The position numbers and the translations under genes are program-made. Source: Blastocladiella emersonii ATCC 22665 (taxonomy: Eukaryota > Blastocladiomycota > Blastocladiomycetes > Blastocladiales > Blastocladiaceae). Taken from it: a stretch of 64,000 nt of DNA. Numbering within the stretch: the stretch's first letter is position 1; each line of letters opens with the position of its first letter. This document shows positions 1 through 11,323 of the stretch, piece after piece. The notes under the pieces are model-generated. The model did not search any database and had not been told where the DNA came from. It saw only the letters and a list, made by a program, of their open reading frames with translations. The DNA lies in the NCBI GenBank assembly GCA_025594325.1, contig JANHCV010000006.1:1116001-1180000 (forward strand). Reading direction: 5' to 3'.

Positions 1-307
1 GGCGCGCACGAGCGCGTGTCGGAGGCGAGCAGGCAGGTTCCGTCGTTGAGCACCATGGCCGTGGCCGTGACCATGGCCGCGGCCGGCGCCGCGCATTGCG
101 GTGCGTGAGGCGCCGCACGCCAGCCGGCGCCGCCTCCTCCCCACTCTCGTTCCCCCTCCGCCTGCCTACTTGAACCAGGCTCCCCCCGCCTCGCCCCACA
201 GCCTGCTCCGGCTACCCGCAACGCGCAACGCATCAACGCCCTCCACGCAGCTGCTCCCGCTCCCCTCTGCACCCACCGCGACACCCGACCCGGACCCACC
301 AGCAACC
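1..307. other. 5' flank of the MADS-box gene
   Basis: No gene was identified here. The stretch is GC-rich and becomes C-rich towards the MADS-box start. An in-frame ATG at 101 would add 69 residues of Pro/Ser/Thr-rich sequence to the MADS protein. I treat it as leader because MADS proteins normally begin at or near the MADS box. Confidence 0.5.
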
Positions 308-3288
308 ATGGGGGCCCGCCGCACGGCCATCGCGCCCATCGTCAACAGCAAGCAGCGCCGCGTCACCTTCGCCAAGCGCAAGAACGGCCTGATGAAGAAG
401 GCGTGGGAGCTGTCGGTGCTGTGCAGCGCAGAGTGTCTGATCGTGCTCCGCGACGTGCGCGGCCGCGTCTTCCGCTTCTCGGCCTCCTTCAAGCCAGAGA
501 CGCTCGCCGCCTGCACCAGCGCCGCCGGCGGCGCCCGCCTCGCCCGCACCCGCGAGCCCACGCTGCTCGCGCCGCGCCCGCACGACGGCGACCCCGACGA
601 GTTCATTGCCCGCATCGCCGCCGGCCGCGCCGGGCCCATTGCCGAGTCGCGCCTACCCGCCTACGTACGTTGCACGCCGTGCTGCGCGTTGCGCGCTGGG
701 CGCCGTGCCTTCGGTGTGAAACGGAACGGGGTCCGCTAACGCGCGTTCGCGTTGAAACGCTCGCTGTGATCACACCCGTCTAGTACGACCGTGGGAACCC
801 GCCCACCGCCAACCCCGCCGACGTCGCCGCCGCCGTCGCACGCGGCCTCGGCGCCGAGGAGGAGCACGAGGAGGAAGAGGAGGACGAGGAACCCGAGGAG
901 GATGACGACGACGACGAGTTTGACGACGAGGAGGACGACGAGGCCGCGCCGCCCGCCGCAAAGAGCACTCGCGCTGCCGCCGCTGCGGGCAAGAAGCGCG
1001 CCGCGCCCGCTGCCCGTGCTGCCGCCGCCCCCGCCAAGGGCCGGAAACGGAAATCGTCGGGCACCGGTGCCGGCGCCGCACCCATTACGGCGTCCGCGCC
1101 GATGCTGCCGACGCTCACCGTGACGGCCCCGCCACCCGTCGCCACCGCCGACCTGCCCCTCTCGCACTCCATCTTCGCCTCCAACGTGCCGCTCACGCGC
1201 TCGGGCTCGCTCGCCCGTCGCCGCGCTGCTGCTGCCGCCGCTGCTGCTGCGGCGGCGTCCGCGGCGGCCGCCAACGCGCACGCTGGATCGCCGTCGTTCC
1301 ACCCGAGCGCGGCCAACCTCTCGCTCGCACACGCCATCCCGGGCCTCGCTCCGCCCATCAAGCACAACATCTCGCGCGTCGGCCGCCGCAAGGTGAGTCT
1401 GCGCCGCCGCACTAGTGCGCGGACTGCCGCTGCCATGGCCCAGATGCACCAGCAGCAGCAGTACGCGCTCCACCACCACCAGCAGCAACAGCAGCAACAT
1501 CACCAGCAGCCCTTCTACCCGGGCTCGTACCAGGGCAACGGCGGCGCCCCCGGGTTCGGCATAAACCCGCTCCCCGCCATGACGCCCGATGGCCTCGGCC
1601 TCGTCTCGCAACCGTCCTCGCAGGAGCACCAGATCGACTCGATGCTCGCCCTGCCCAACGTGTTCGGGTCCGCGCCGACCACCTCGGTCCCGCAGATCGT
1701 GACCTCGGCGCCCGCCGCCGAACCGCGCCGCCCGCAGTTCGACGAGGCCAACCTGCGCGCCGAGGCCCAGCTCGTCGCCAATTACTACGCCAACCAGTCC
1801 GGGTCCGCGCCCGTGGTCCGCGGCGACCAGCCCGCCGCGACGGGCGCGCAGGGGCTCGGGCGCCGCGGTACCATTCGGTCCGCGAGCGGCCCGCTCGACC
1901 GCCGCCCGTCCAAGCGCCCGCGCACCTCCACCGTGCCGCCCGCCGCCTCGACCTCGGGCAGCGGCAGCGGCGGTAGCGGCGACCATATGCTCGGGTCCTC
2001 GTCGCCGTGCTTCGCCCTGCAGAGCGGGTGCAACTCGCCCGGGCTCAGCACCCCGCAGCACCACCACCTCGGCGTCGTCAGCCCGTCGGGCCGCCTCCCG
2101 AGCCCCAACATGGCCCACGCCCCGCTCGCCCTGCCCCAGCAGCAGCAGCGCGCGTACATGCACCAGCTCGCCACCCAGCAGCAGATGATGAGTCCCGCAT
2201 TCGGCGCGGCCAACGACCCGCAGATGCTCGGCCCGAACGCGGCGGCAAGCGTCACGCCGCAGATACTCCTGTCGCCCGCCATGCAGCCCGGGCTCAACTC
2301 GCCGTGGGCGGGTGGTGTCGCGCCCCAGCAGCAGCAGCAGCAGGGGATCGTCTCGCACATGTCGCCCATGCTCCTCGCCACCACGAGCGCCGCGGCGCCG
2401 TCGTCCACGACGCCGTTCATGGGCCCGACCGTGTTCGGCACCACGCCGCGACTCGGCCCGCAGCAGCACCACCAGGTCAGCCCGTACCTGCTCCCGACCA
2501 CGGGTGGCGCGGTGAGCGGGAACATGTCGCTCGCGCCCAGCCCGTTCCTCGACGCCTCGGCCATAATGCAGCAGCAGCAGCACACGTTCCAGTCGCACCA
2601 GCAGCAGCAGCCGCAGCAACAGCAGCAGCAGTTTGACATGAGCCCGTTCGTCGCGGCCTCGACGATCCCGACCACGTCCGCGGCCTCGTACTCGTCGTCA
2701 TCGGGCGCGTCATCGACGTTTGCCATCCCTGCGCTCACGCCGGCCGCGTCCACTGCGCCGTGGCCCGCCGAGCACGTCCTGTCGGCGGCCCCGACCGGGG
2801 ACGGGTCCGTCGACTACCGCACCGCGTCGCTTGACTCGGGCTTCACGTCAGTGCCCACGCCGTCGGGTCCCGCGACGACGCACCCGCGGTTCCCGCCGAG
2901 CCGGTCCGAGTCGGCCGCCTCGACCGGGTTCCAGTTCGACCTCGACGGGTTCGACTGGACCGGCACGACCACGGGATCGCCGGCGCCCATGGGCCCGCCG
3001 CCGCCGACCAGCAGCGCTGCTGCCGCCGACGCAACCGCGCCCGCCGCCGAGTCGGCCACGCATTCCCGCTCGGCGTCGACCGACACCACGTTCCGCTGGC
3101 TCATGAGCCCGACGCCCGCGCCCAACGAGGCCGGCGCGGCAGCAGCAGGAGCGGAATCAAGCGCGGCAGCAGCGGCGACTCCGGCCGCGACGGGGTTCCA
3201 CACCGTGTCCGAGTTCCTCGGCGCGCCGCAACAGCAGCAGCCCCAGCAGCAGCAGCAGCAGCAGGCGGGCGAGAGCATGTCGTCTTGA
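308..3288 (+). CDS. MADS-box transcription factor, MEF2/RLM1-type
   Basis: Exons 308..664 and 784..3288 give 953 residues. The intron 665..783 has a GTACGT donor and a TAG acceptor. Residues 1-60 form a MADS box; the segment KRKNGLMKKAWELSVLC is diagnostic of the MEF2 rather than the SRF branch. The box binds A/T-rich sites as a dimer. Exon 2 opens with an almost purely Asp/Glu block (about residues 143-172), then a basic Lys/Arg patch that may be a nuclear localisation signal. An alanine run and long Gln/His-rich stretches follow from about residue 340, typical of an activation domain. Fungal members of this class (Rlm1) are targets of the cell-wall integrity MAP kinase, and several Ser-Pro and Thr-Pro sites are visible; that link is inference. 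The start at 308 was chosen because the MADS box begins there. A possible 23-nt GT-AG near 1393 is ignored because the frame runs through it. Confidence 0.88.
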
Positions 3289-3358
3289 CCGACAGAGTCG
3301 CTATATTCATTCCATTGCTATCCAAACCACCTCATTATACGTAGAGCACACAAGTTTT

Positions 3359-3394
3359 GATTCCTCGCTGGATTCCTCGCTGGATTCCTCGCTG
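3359..3394. repeat. three perfect copies of a 12-bp repeat
   Basis: GATTCCTCGCTG occurs three times head to tail between the MADS-box gene and LAS1, about 110 bp before the LAS1 start. It is a small minisatellite and lies in a leader or intergenic stretch. Confidence 0.9.
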
Positions 3395-3504
3395 CTTCTC
3401 CTCCTTGACGACGGTGCACGTGACTGCGGGGCAGTCTCGCGTTTGGATGGCGCCTCGCTCTCCTTCTCTGGACACGCCCGCTGTACCGCGCGTCCCCCTA
3501 ACGC

Positions 3505-5137
3505 ATGAAGCAAGCGAATGAACACATGACCTCCAGGCCCGCCCCCACACCGCCGCCAGGCCCGCGCCCGACCCTGCGCCTCGTGCCGTGGGTCGACGAC
3601 GACGAGTGGGCCGAGACGCGCGACTGGCTGTACTCTCACACCGACCCGGCGCTGCAGTGGCGCGGCGTCGGCCGGTGCAAGGTGTGGCTGAGCCGCGGCC
3701 GCGTCCCGCAGTCGGCGCAGGCCACGGGCGCGCTGCTCGAGGTCGCCCTGCGCGACGCCTCGGGCGCCCTGCACGAGTCGGAGCTCCGCGCGCTCTACTC
3801 GCTCGCCGTCCTGCGGTTCGTCAACGGGCTCGTCGATCTCGAGCAGAAGCGCGCGTTCGCCATGCCGATCACCGGGATCGCGGGCCGGCTCGGGCTCCCG
3901 CATGATTTGGTCGATTTGCGCCACCAGGCGACGCATGGGGCTGTCCCGAGTCTCGGCGTGCTCCGCCGCGCGTGCGCCGACTCGCTCGCGTGGCTCTGGG
4001 AACGGTACTGGAACGTCCAGACCAATCGCCTCGCCGAGGCCCGCGACGAGGTGAATGACGCGCTCACGGCGTACAAGAAGCAGCGCAAGGAGCAGCTGCG
4101 CGGACCGAGTACGGTTTTCTGGTCGTCGAGTGTATGCACAATGGCGGGAACTGACGCGGTGAGTAGCCTCGGCCGCTGCCCAGCGTGACCGCCCGAACCC
4201 CGAGGACGCGGTTGCCACGCTCGTCGACACGCTCGCGCCGCGGTCTATCACGCAGATCGTGATCCCCGCGCTCGTCGAGACGGGGTGCCTCGTTCCGAAG
4301 CTCGAGTCGTACGTGCACCCTCGCTGTGCTGCTCTCGCACCAAACGCTGACCCGTCGCAACTCTAGTGCCCGGCCAAAGTTCCCAAAAGACCTCGCGCCC
4401 AACCATTTCCGCCTGTGGCTCCCCGCGCTGACGGTCATCCAGCGCGCGCACGACTACTTTCTCGGCGAGCTGCTCACCGCGATCCTCGAGCGGCTACTTG
4501 ATTCCGTTCGGCCCGACGAGCTGCCGTCGTCGACCGACGCCGCGCTCTACGCGTGGTTCAAGCACCTCGTCGCGCTCGCGGCAACCGACGCGTGGTGGTC
4601 CACCGCCGCGGCGGGGCTCCCGCTCGATCGCTGGCGGGAACGGATCCCGGAGGCGGATCATCCCATGACCCTCATGCTCCTCGTCGTTGTCGGCCGACCA
4701 ACGCACCCGAACGACGCGTTGACGGCGCGGGCGCACGATCTCGTCACGGCGCACCTCGCCAACTCGGTTCGTCACCCTTCAGTCCGCTCCCACCCGTTCC
4801 CCCTCGCTCACACCTCGCCGTGTAGGGAACCACCACGCCCACTGGCTGGCGCGCGCGCTTCGCCGACGTCGACCGGTCGATCCGCGCCGCCTTCAACACG
4901 GCGTCCGCGTCCGTCAAGCGGCGGCGAACCAACAACAACACGTCGTCGTCGAGCCGACCCTCGACCCCGCAGCCCGCGCCGCCGCCCACGGCGGGGATCT
5001 GGACCCTCGCCAACGCCGAGTTCAACACGGTCCGCGGCAATCTCGCGCTCGGGCTTCTGCCGAGCGGGCAGATGTCGGATCTCAGTTTGCCGTACAGCGA
5101 CGACGACGAGGAGGAGGTGGGTGACGGCGAGTCGTAG
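3505..5137 (+). CDS. LAS1: Las1-like ITS2 pre-rRNA endoribonuclease
   Basis: Exons 3505..4131, 4184..4308, 4367..4766 and 4826..5137 give 487 residues. Las1 is the HEPN nuclease that cuts ITS2 of pre-rRNA together with the Grc3 kinase in the nucleolus. The N-terminus VPWVDDDEW is the family opening, and RHQATH at residues 139-144 is the HEPN catalytic RxxxxH motif in its usual DLRHQATHG setting. Exon 2 carries a segment ending in ALVETGCLVPK, matching the conserved Las1 middle region. The C-terminus is acidic. The introns are 52, 58 and 59 nt with donors GTATGC, GTACGT and GTTCGT and CTGAC branch points in the first two. Exon 1 was ended at 4131 because that donor keeps phase 0 and leaves a normal-sized intron; the stronger-looking GTGAGT at 4159 would leave only 25 nt. 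An alternative start at 3526 would shorten the protein by seven residues. Confidence 0.87.
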
Positions 5138-5366
5138 AGTGTGATTGTATACACAGTTTTGTATATCACTTGAGTTCATGGCGGGCTCATGCTCGGCTTC
5201 CCGCAGGGCGCAAAGCTGTCGGTACGTGCGACAGAAAGGTCGGTGAGGACGGATCGCTCATGCTCGCGCCGAGTGGGCAGCCGTTGGTTCCCGCCTTGCC
5301 GCAAGAGTTGATGATGACGAGAAGAACGAGGCCTTGCGCAAACTATAGATAGCTTTGTGTATTGTA

Positions 5367-6996
5367 TCACTTGACAACGCGGCGCAGCATAAAGTACCGT
5401 CGTGTGCCCGTCTCGAAGAACAGCGACAGGACTGTTGACACGAGGCACAGCGCCGCGACCACGCTCGCCGCCAGGTACACGGCCCTGCTGTGGTGCGTGG
5501 CCGATGCGACGACGGGCAAGCGTATCGCCTGCGCGACCTCGACCGCCACGAGCACGCCGAGGACCAGCAGATGCGTCCGCGGGCGCAGGCGTATTGTCGT
5601 GCCGCGTCGACTGCGTCAGGATCAGGTTGGTCGTGACCGACTGCATGACCGTGTCGAGGAGCACAGCCAGGATTACGCTGGCCATCGAGTGCAGCACGAG
5701 GTATCCCTCAAGCGCGTACCCGCGCAGCGCCTCGACGCGCACCGAGGCCGCCCCAACCAGGAGGTGCACGCCGTTGAGCGCCGCGGCCTGCACGTACGGC
5801 ACCCACCACTGCGGCAGGTACGGCGCCGCGTGCGCGAGCCCGGGCCACATGGCGAGAAACGTCGCCTGCTCGGCCGCCGAGTTGGCATTGGTCCCGCGGC
5901 CGAGGTGCGAGAAGGCCACGACCAGCACGATCACGAGCTGCGAGAGGAGCCCGCACACGGCCGTGAAGCGCATCCGGCGGAGCAACCGCCGGTGGTAGTA
6001 CTTGACGTACTCTTCCTCGTACGCCGGGTCCGGGAACGTGTAGAACAGCTCGCCGCGCAGACGGTACACCGTGCGCAGGAATCGGCGGACCCACGGCCGC
6101 CGCCGGCGACGCCGGTCGCCTTCCTGCGACTGCGATGGAATGGAGGAAGGAGTGTCGACTCGGTAGGGTCAGTGGCGACAGAGCTGGGTGACCGTGCCAG
6201 CGTGCTCGACGCCTGCGCGGACGCGTCGGGCAGCCATGGTGTCGGCGCGCCCACATCGCGGGATGGACGCCGTGCCGCCGCTGGGAGCGACAATCGAGCT
6301 GCCGGGAACAATCGTCGCCGCGGCTGTCGTGCTGGAGCTCGGTACGACCGTTGAAAGCGCCGGCGCTGACTGCTGCATGGCCACGTCTCGCCACGTCGCC
6401 CGGACCCGGGCCAGTGTCAACGCTGGAAAGCTGCGAGAGGTGAATCAAGGCGCCCGGCCGCGCTGCGATGCGCGGTGCAGCAGGAGCGGCGGCGGCGGGT
6501 TGGGTCTTGGATGGTGGCGCGGCGCGACCGCGCGCTATGCTCGCAGCTGGAGTCGACGGGGCGATGAGGATGCTCGGAGGAGCAGCAGTGTCCGGTGAGC
6601 GTCGGTAACCGGCCGAGGATGCGGAGGCGGATCGGGCGATAGCCAGCCGCGAGGGCGCGGAGGGCGTTGATCCGACGGCCAATTCGAGAACAGGACGGGA
6701 AAATTGGTCATGCTCGCGATGGTCCGCGGGGTTAGACTCGACCGAGGACTGCCGAGCTGTGGCAGTTGCGCCGTGGTCAAACGCTGGGACTGAACGGCGA
6801 CCGTGGCCGCCCTCTGCTGGAGGTTGAAGTAGAAGGTGATCCGAGCAAGAAAGTCGCGCTGGTACAAGCCGTACCCGCTCTTGAAGAAGATATCGAGTAC
6901 GTTGAAGTCGAACAGCCATATCCACGACGCCAGCGAGTGGTTGGACGCAAAGCCGAGCACCACAATGGCGCCAATGAGCGCGAATCCGATCGGCAT
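5367..6996 (-). pseudogene. copy D of the tandem membrane-protein family, truncated and frameshifted
   Basis: This is a decayed relative of the 15286..19186 protein. Homology starts abruptly near 6996, at the segment matching the fifth N-terminal membrane helix, so the N-terminal domain and the first helices are missing. It continues through the QRDFLARITFYFNLQQ helix, the linker, YRLRGELFYTFPDPAYEEEY and the C-terminal helices, ending ETGTRRYFMLRRVVK and a stop at 5367. The pieces lie in different frames: GVHPAMWA, the following Pro/Thr-rich part and the C-terminal domain each need a frame change. Near 5600 about 28 nt are missing relative to copies A and C, which shifts the last two helices out of frame. 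No intact product is possible. Confidence 0.85.
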
Positions 6997-7365
6997 GCAA
7001 CTGGTTAGAGTTGATGGCAACTGGTTGGCCCGTTGCAAGATCAGCTCGACCCCAGGCCAGGCGCGACGGCGGGTGCGAGGCGCGTGAACCGCCACCCGGT
7101 TCCAGTGTGGGGACACGCTTGCCCCCGGATCCTTTGCAGCAGGTGACAATTGAACGAGCACGCGGCCTTGACCGAAAAGGCGGCACGGCCTCGCCCTCGC
7201 CCTCGCGCGCGAGACATTCCTCACGTGATGTCTCCTCGCAGTGGCGCATCGCGTCGTCGCTATCACGGGGGTGGCGCAATGCTAAAGCGTCTGCACGACG
7301 ACCGAGTAACACTCTGCTCGAGGATATCATCAGGCGAGAATAACGTTTAGGTCTTAAATACATTA
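6997..7365. other. spacer between copies D and C
   Basis: No gene was seen. It contains a degenerate form of the upstream element found near other copies (7228..7278) and a short AT-rich stretch just past the stop of copy C. Confidence 0.5.
7228..7278. promoter_or_regulatory. repeated GTGGCGCA element upstream of copy D
   Basis: The layout is TGATGTCTC, then GTGGCGCA (7241..7248), then CGCGTCGTCGC, then a second GTGGCGCA (7271..7278). The same order occurs at 11186, 14538 and 15133. It lies about 245 bp upstream of the start of copy D homology, so it was probably duplicated with the genes. A promoter role is inference. Confidence 0.5.
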
Positions 7366-10300
7366 CTAGTGAGCTAACTGACGCAGCATAAAGTACCGCC
7401 GCGTGCCCGTCTCGAAGAACTGCGACAGGACCGTTGATACGAGGCACAGCGCCGCGACCGCAGTCGCCGACAGGAACACAGAGGTATCGTGGTGCGTCTC
7501 CGGCGCAAGGGAACGTAATCGCGCCGCCTGCGCGGCCTCAGCGACCACCAGCATCCCGAGAACAACAAGGTGCGTCCGCGGGCGCATGCGCAGTGTCGTG
7601 GTCGCGAACACGATGGCGAGAACCTGGTGCCGCGTCGACTGCGTCGGGATGAAGCTGCTCGTCACCGACTGCATCACCGTATCAATCAAAATGATCAGCA
7701 GCACGCTTACCATCGAGTGCAAAATCAGGTACCCCTCGAGCGCACGTCCGCGCATCAACGGCACGTACGCGGCGACCGCAGCGATGACCAGGTGTACGCC
7801 GTTGAGCGCCGTGGCGTGCGCGTACGGCACCCACCACTGCGTCAGGTACGGCGCGACGCGCGCGACGACGGGCCACGCCGTCGCAAACGCGGCGTGGTCG
7901 GCCGCAGACATGCCGTTCCCAGCGGTGCGCCCGAGCTGCGAGAAGGCCATGACCAGGCCGATCACGAGCTGCGACAGCATTCCGGCCGCACCCGTGATGC
8001 GCATGCGGCGGAGCAGCGTGCGGTGGTAGTACCGTAGGTACTCGGCCTCGTATACCGGGTCCGGGAACGAGTAGAAAAGCTCGCCGCGGAGTCGGTACAT
8101 GATGCGGAGGACGCGGCGGACCCACGGCCGGTGACGGCGGGGGCGCCGGCCGTGCTCGCGCGGCACCGAGCCCGCGCCGCCGAGAAGCTCGGAGGCCGGC
8201 GGAGAGTAAAGCGTCGAGTCGGTTGGGCTGCTCCACATGGCTGCGGCTGAGGCTGGAAGGCTGGCAGAAGCGGCGAAGTCGGGGCCCCGCGTCAGAGTGC
8301 TGGATGCAGACTCGCTAGGTTCGGCTGGCCGCGGCGGCTGCGTAGGCAGAGGCAAGGCGGTAGCCCTGCGCTCGAGCCAACGCGACCATAACGCGGGATG
8401 AACGACGACGCCGCCGCGTTTACCGCCACCAGAAGGAAAACCCGGGGCAGCGAGCTGGATGGAACCACCCGGCGGACTGCGGGTTCCAGCGCCGGGCCGA
8501 GGAGTAGCAACGGGACTGATCACGGCGGCCATATCGGCTACAGCGGCCACAGGGAGCGCCGGAGCCGAATGCTGCATGGACGGCGCTTCCACGACGGTGC
8601 TGGCCGTGGGCGAGCTGCTGAGTTCCCCGACGGACCGGGACATGGTGGCGAGCGACGAGTGCATGGTCCGCGGGAGCGTCATCAGCATGGAGATATCGAG
8701 CTCCGATCCAGCGGAAATGTGGATCTCGGGTGCCGCGGCCGGGTCGCCGCCATCGTCGACCTGGGGCCCGCCGTCAAGACGCGAAATGTGGACGGCATCG
8801 ACCAAATGACCGGCGCTCGTCGCCCGCACGGGATGTACGACCACGTCTCTCGCCACACTCGAGTCGCTGCCTGGAAACCGAGTGACACGGATGGCGGGAG
8901 CTGGAGCAAAGCGCGGCGCAACGGTTGAAGGTGTAGCGGGAAGGGCGGCCGCACTGCTGACGGGTAACGAAGGTGTCAAGCTGCTTGGACTCGGTACGGG
9001 AGATGCCGATGTTGGCGAGCTGACGGAAATGGCGGGGGTGAACGTGGGAGCGGCGAAGGAGAGGGCAGGCGGTGCACACCCGTCTGTTGTCGACGGTGAA
9101 CCAGGCGCATGCAATGCCACGCACAAGTCAGTCACGACGGGCAACTGCTCGGGCGACGCGAGATGAGCCGCCATCAAACGCTGCTGCTGCGACTGCGCCA
9201 TCGCCGCCGCGGCGGCCTGCTGGACGTTGAGGTAAAAGGTTATGCGTGAGAAAAAGTCGCGCTGGTAGAGCCCGTAGCAGGACTTGATGAAGACATCAAG
9301 CAAGTTGAAGACAAAGAGCCAGACCCACGAGTCGGGCGCCTTGTTGAAGACAAGGCCCACGATCACGATGAGGCCGATCAGCGTAAACCCAACCGGCACG
9401 GCGTAAATGAAGAGGACGCTCGATGCACCGACAAAAAGGTAGAACGAGATCGAGGTCGTGGTCATCCAGAACCGCAGCAGAGCGTCGAGCTCGGCCGCGT
9501 CCCGCTCGCTACATACCGCCGCGAATTCGCGGCCAGGAGAAAGCAGGGCGTGGTCGTCCATGGTATGACAAGTGATTGGACACATGCACGCCGCGGCCTC
9601 GAGTAAAAAGGCGAGCAGCGTGAAGGCAATAAAGCAGTTACGCCTCCGCGTCACGGAAAGCAGACGATTACTGAAGATGGACGAGAGAAGGAGGGCGTGC
9701 AGCACGGCTACCACCTGGTACGCAAGGACGACGCCGAGTTGGCACGAGTCGCAGCTGCCAGTGATAGCAGGGCACGCGGCGAGAACCGCCTGGTACCTTC
9801 GGTAGGTGCTCATCATGAGCGCCATCCGAGCGCACACAATCGGAAGGAGTGCGCACTAAACGGAACGGCCGTCAGTCCATGGCGAGGAGCAAAGGCAGAC
9901 CGTGACTAGGTGTACCGTCATTACGAGTATGATCGAACTGCTCGCCCGAGTCCGCGCCTCGGTGTACTTTGCCTCGGTGGACCGCCGCGCGAACAGTAAC
10001 GTCCAAAGCGAGAGCGGCGAACCGCTCATGCCCTTGACGATATCGATGGCCGAGCCAAACATAGCTCGTGTGATTGCCCACGTTTCGCCGTGATCAGGCG
10101 CCGCGTCCAGTTTGACGCGGGTCACGGGGACAGCATCGAGCGACATTGAGAGGAGCGCGCTTGGCGACAAGGACGCGGAGCTGAGCTCGGCTGGAGAGCC
10201 GGGGAGCCCAGGAAGTTCAAGTTGCTGCGACACCTTTTGATTCAGAGGGCTCTCGGTCGCGATCTTGGGTTCTTCGTGCGTCAAAGGCTGAGAAGCCTCT

Positions 10301-10732
10301 ACAAGAGCGTGTCGATCGCATTAGAGAAGCACGCGCGACAAGCAGGTCACGAGATTGGTGTGTACCTGCGTCAAAAGAAGTCGGTTCCGCGATACGAGAC
10401 ACCGAGCGAAGAAGCATAAGCGACGGTGCGCGGGTGGCGGTCGCAAACGCAGCGAGTGTTGAGCGGGTCGTCGACTTGGTTGATGACTCATGTTGACTGT
10501 GTGCAGATTTGAACGATGCAGAGCCCCTTGATCCATCCAATGACGTTCGAGAAGCTCCAAATGGCAGGCTGGATGAGCCAGGGATCGGAACCGGCGAAGC
10601 ATAAGAACTGCGGGTCCGCGTAGAGACGTGTGACTCCGCCGAAAGTGCGTCTCGCCTTGCGGTGGCCGTCAGCGAGGGCGGAGTCAACTGCGGTGCCCCG
10701 TCGCCAGGTGACTGCATGTGGTGTTGATTCAT
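7366..10732 (-). CDS. multipass membrane protein, tandem family copy C
   Basis: Exons 10732..10366, 10298..9916 and 9855..7366 give 1079 residues. The introns are 67 and 60 nt, both with GTACAC donors. I do not recognise the family. The N-terminal 225 residues are Ser/Thr/Arg-rich and presumably cytosolic. A first membrane cluster of five or six helices follows, including FWMTTTSISFYLFVGASSV and an aromatic QRDFFSRITFYLNVQQ segment. Then comes a low-complexity linker of about 400 residues, and a second cluster of about five helices that opens with MYRLRGELFYSFPDP and ends FFETGTRRYFMLRQLAH. Two short Cys motifs, CPAITGSCDSCQ and MCPITCH, sit in predicted extramembrane loops and are conserved in copies A and B. 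Unlike copy A it has no intron before the last two helices: CAG and TCGACG are joined directly. It appears intact. Confidence 0.72.
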
Positions 10733-11323
10733 GGGGAGTTACATTGAGTGGTTCATGTGGAGATTTAACATAGAGATCAAGCAAGAGATGACGCGTTGTT
10801 CGATCAAGCGACACTCTCGGACTACGAGGCACGGTGCCGCACGTTCACGGATCGGGTCCCGAAGCAGCTATCTGTCTCAGGGCGAGTGGCCGCGGCAAAA
10901 ACCAGAGCACACAGGGCTACCTTGGAACACGGATCCGGCCGCTGTGTTTTTGTTTCGCAAACAAACCCAGATCCGAGGATTTCAAGCCCCAGTTCGGACT
11001 GCGAGACGGTCAAGCCCCCACTTCGGACTGCGAGACGGGCCGCACCTGCCGACCCAGAGCCGAGGTCCGTGCATCTCCCACGGTTTTCAGCTGGTCCCCA
11101 TGACCCCGTGTTGAGTCGAAGTCGATCGGGAGGCATTGTCCTCGATTTACGCTCCCGCGAGCCGCGCGAGCCGGCAACCACGTGTTGTCTCACAAGTGGC
11201 GCAACGCGACGCGTCGGTCACGTGGGTGGCGCAGCACGTGGCAGTGACTCGAAAATTCTCGACCGTCACGTCGCTTTCCATCACTGTTTTGGCTAGCGTT
11301 AAAGCTACACATTCACATAGGAC
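10733..11323. other. spacer between copies C and B, promoter side of copy C
   Basis: No gene was seen. A near-repeat of GGACTGCGAGACGG occurs around 10997 and 11025. The TGGCGCA element (11186..11233) lies here, about 460 bp upstream of the copy C start. Confidence 0.5.
11186..11233. promoter_or_regulatory. repeated GTGGCGCA element upstream of copy C
   Basis: TTGTCTC is followed by GTGGCGCA (11196..11203), ACGCGACGCGTCGGTCACG and a second GTGGCGCA (11226..11233). It contains ACGCGT and CACGTG cores. The same arrangement is found upstream of copies B and D and of the 3' fragment. A role in transcription is inference. Confidence 0.5.

Noticed and set aside
1393-1415. Possible 23-nt GTGAGT...TAG intron in the MADS gene
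   Set aside because: Too short, would shift the frame, and the exon reads through without a stop.
736-2619. Long minus-strand open frame opposite the MADS gene
   Set aside because: Arg/Gly/Val-biased product typical of the antisense of GC-rich coding sequence; the plus strand carries the MADS box and polyQ.
4159-4183. 25-nt GTGAGT...CAG intron in LAS1
   Set aside because: The GTATGC donor at 4132 gives a 52-nt intron in the same phase that includes a CTGAC branch point.
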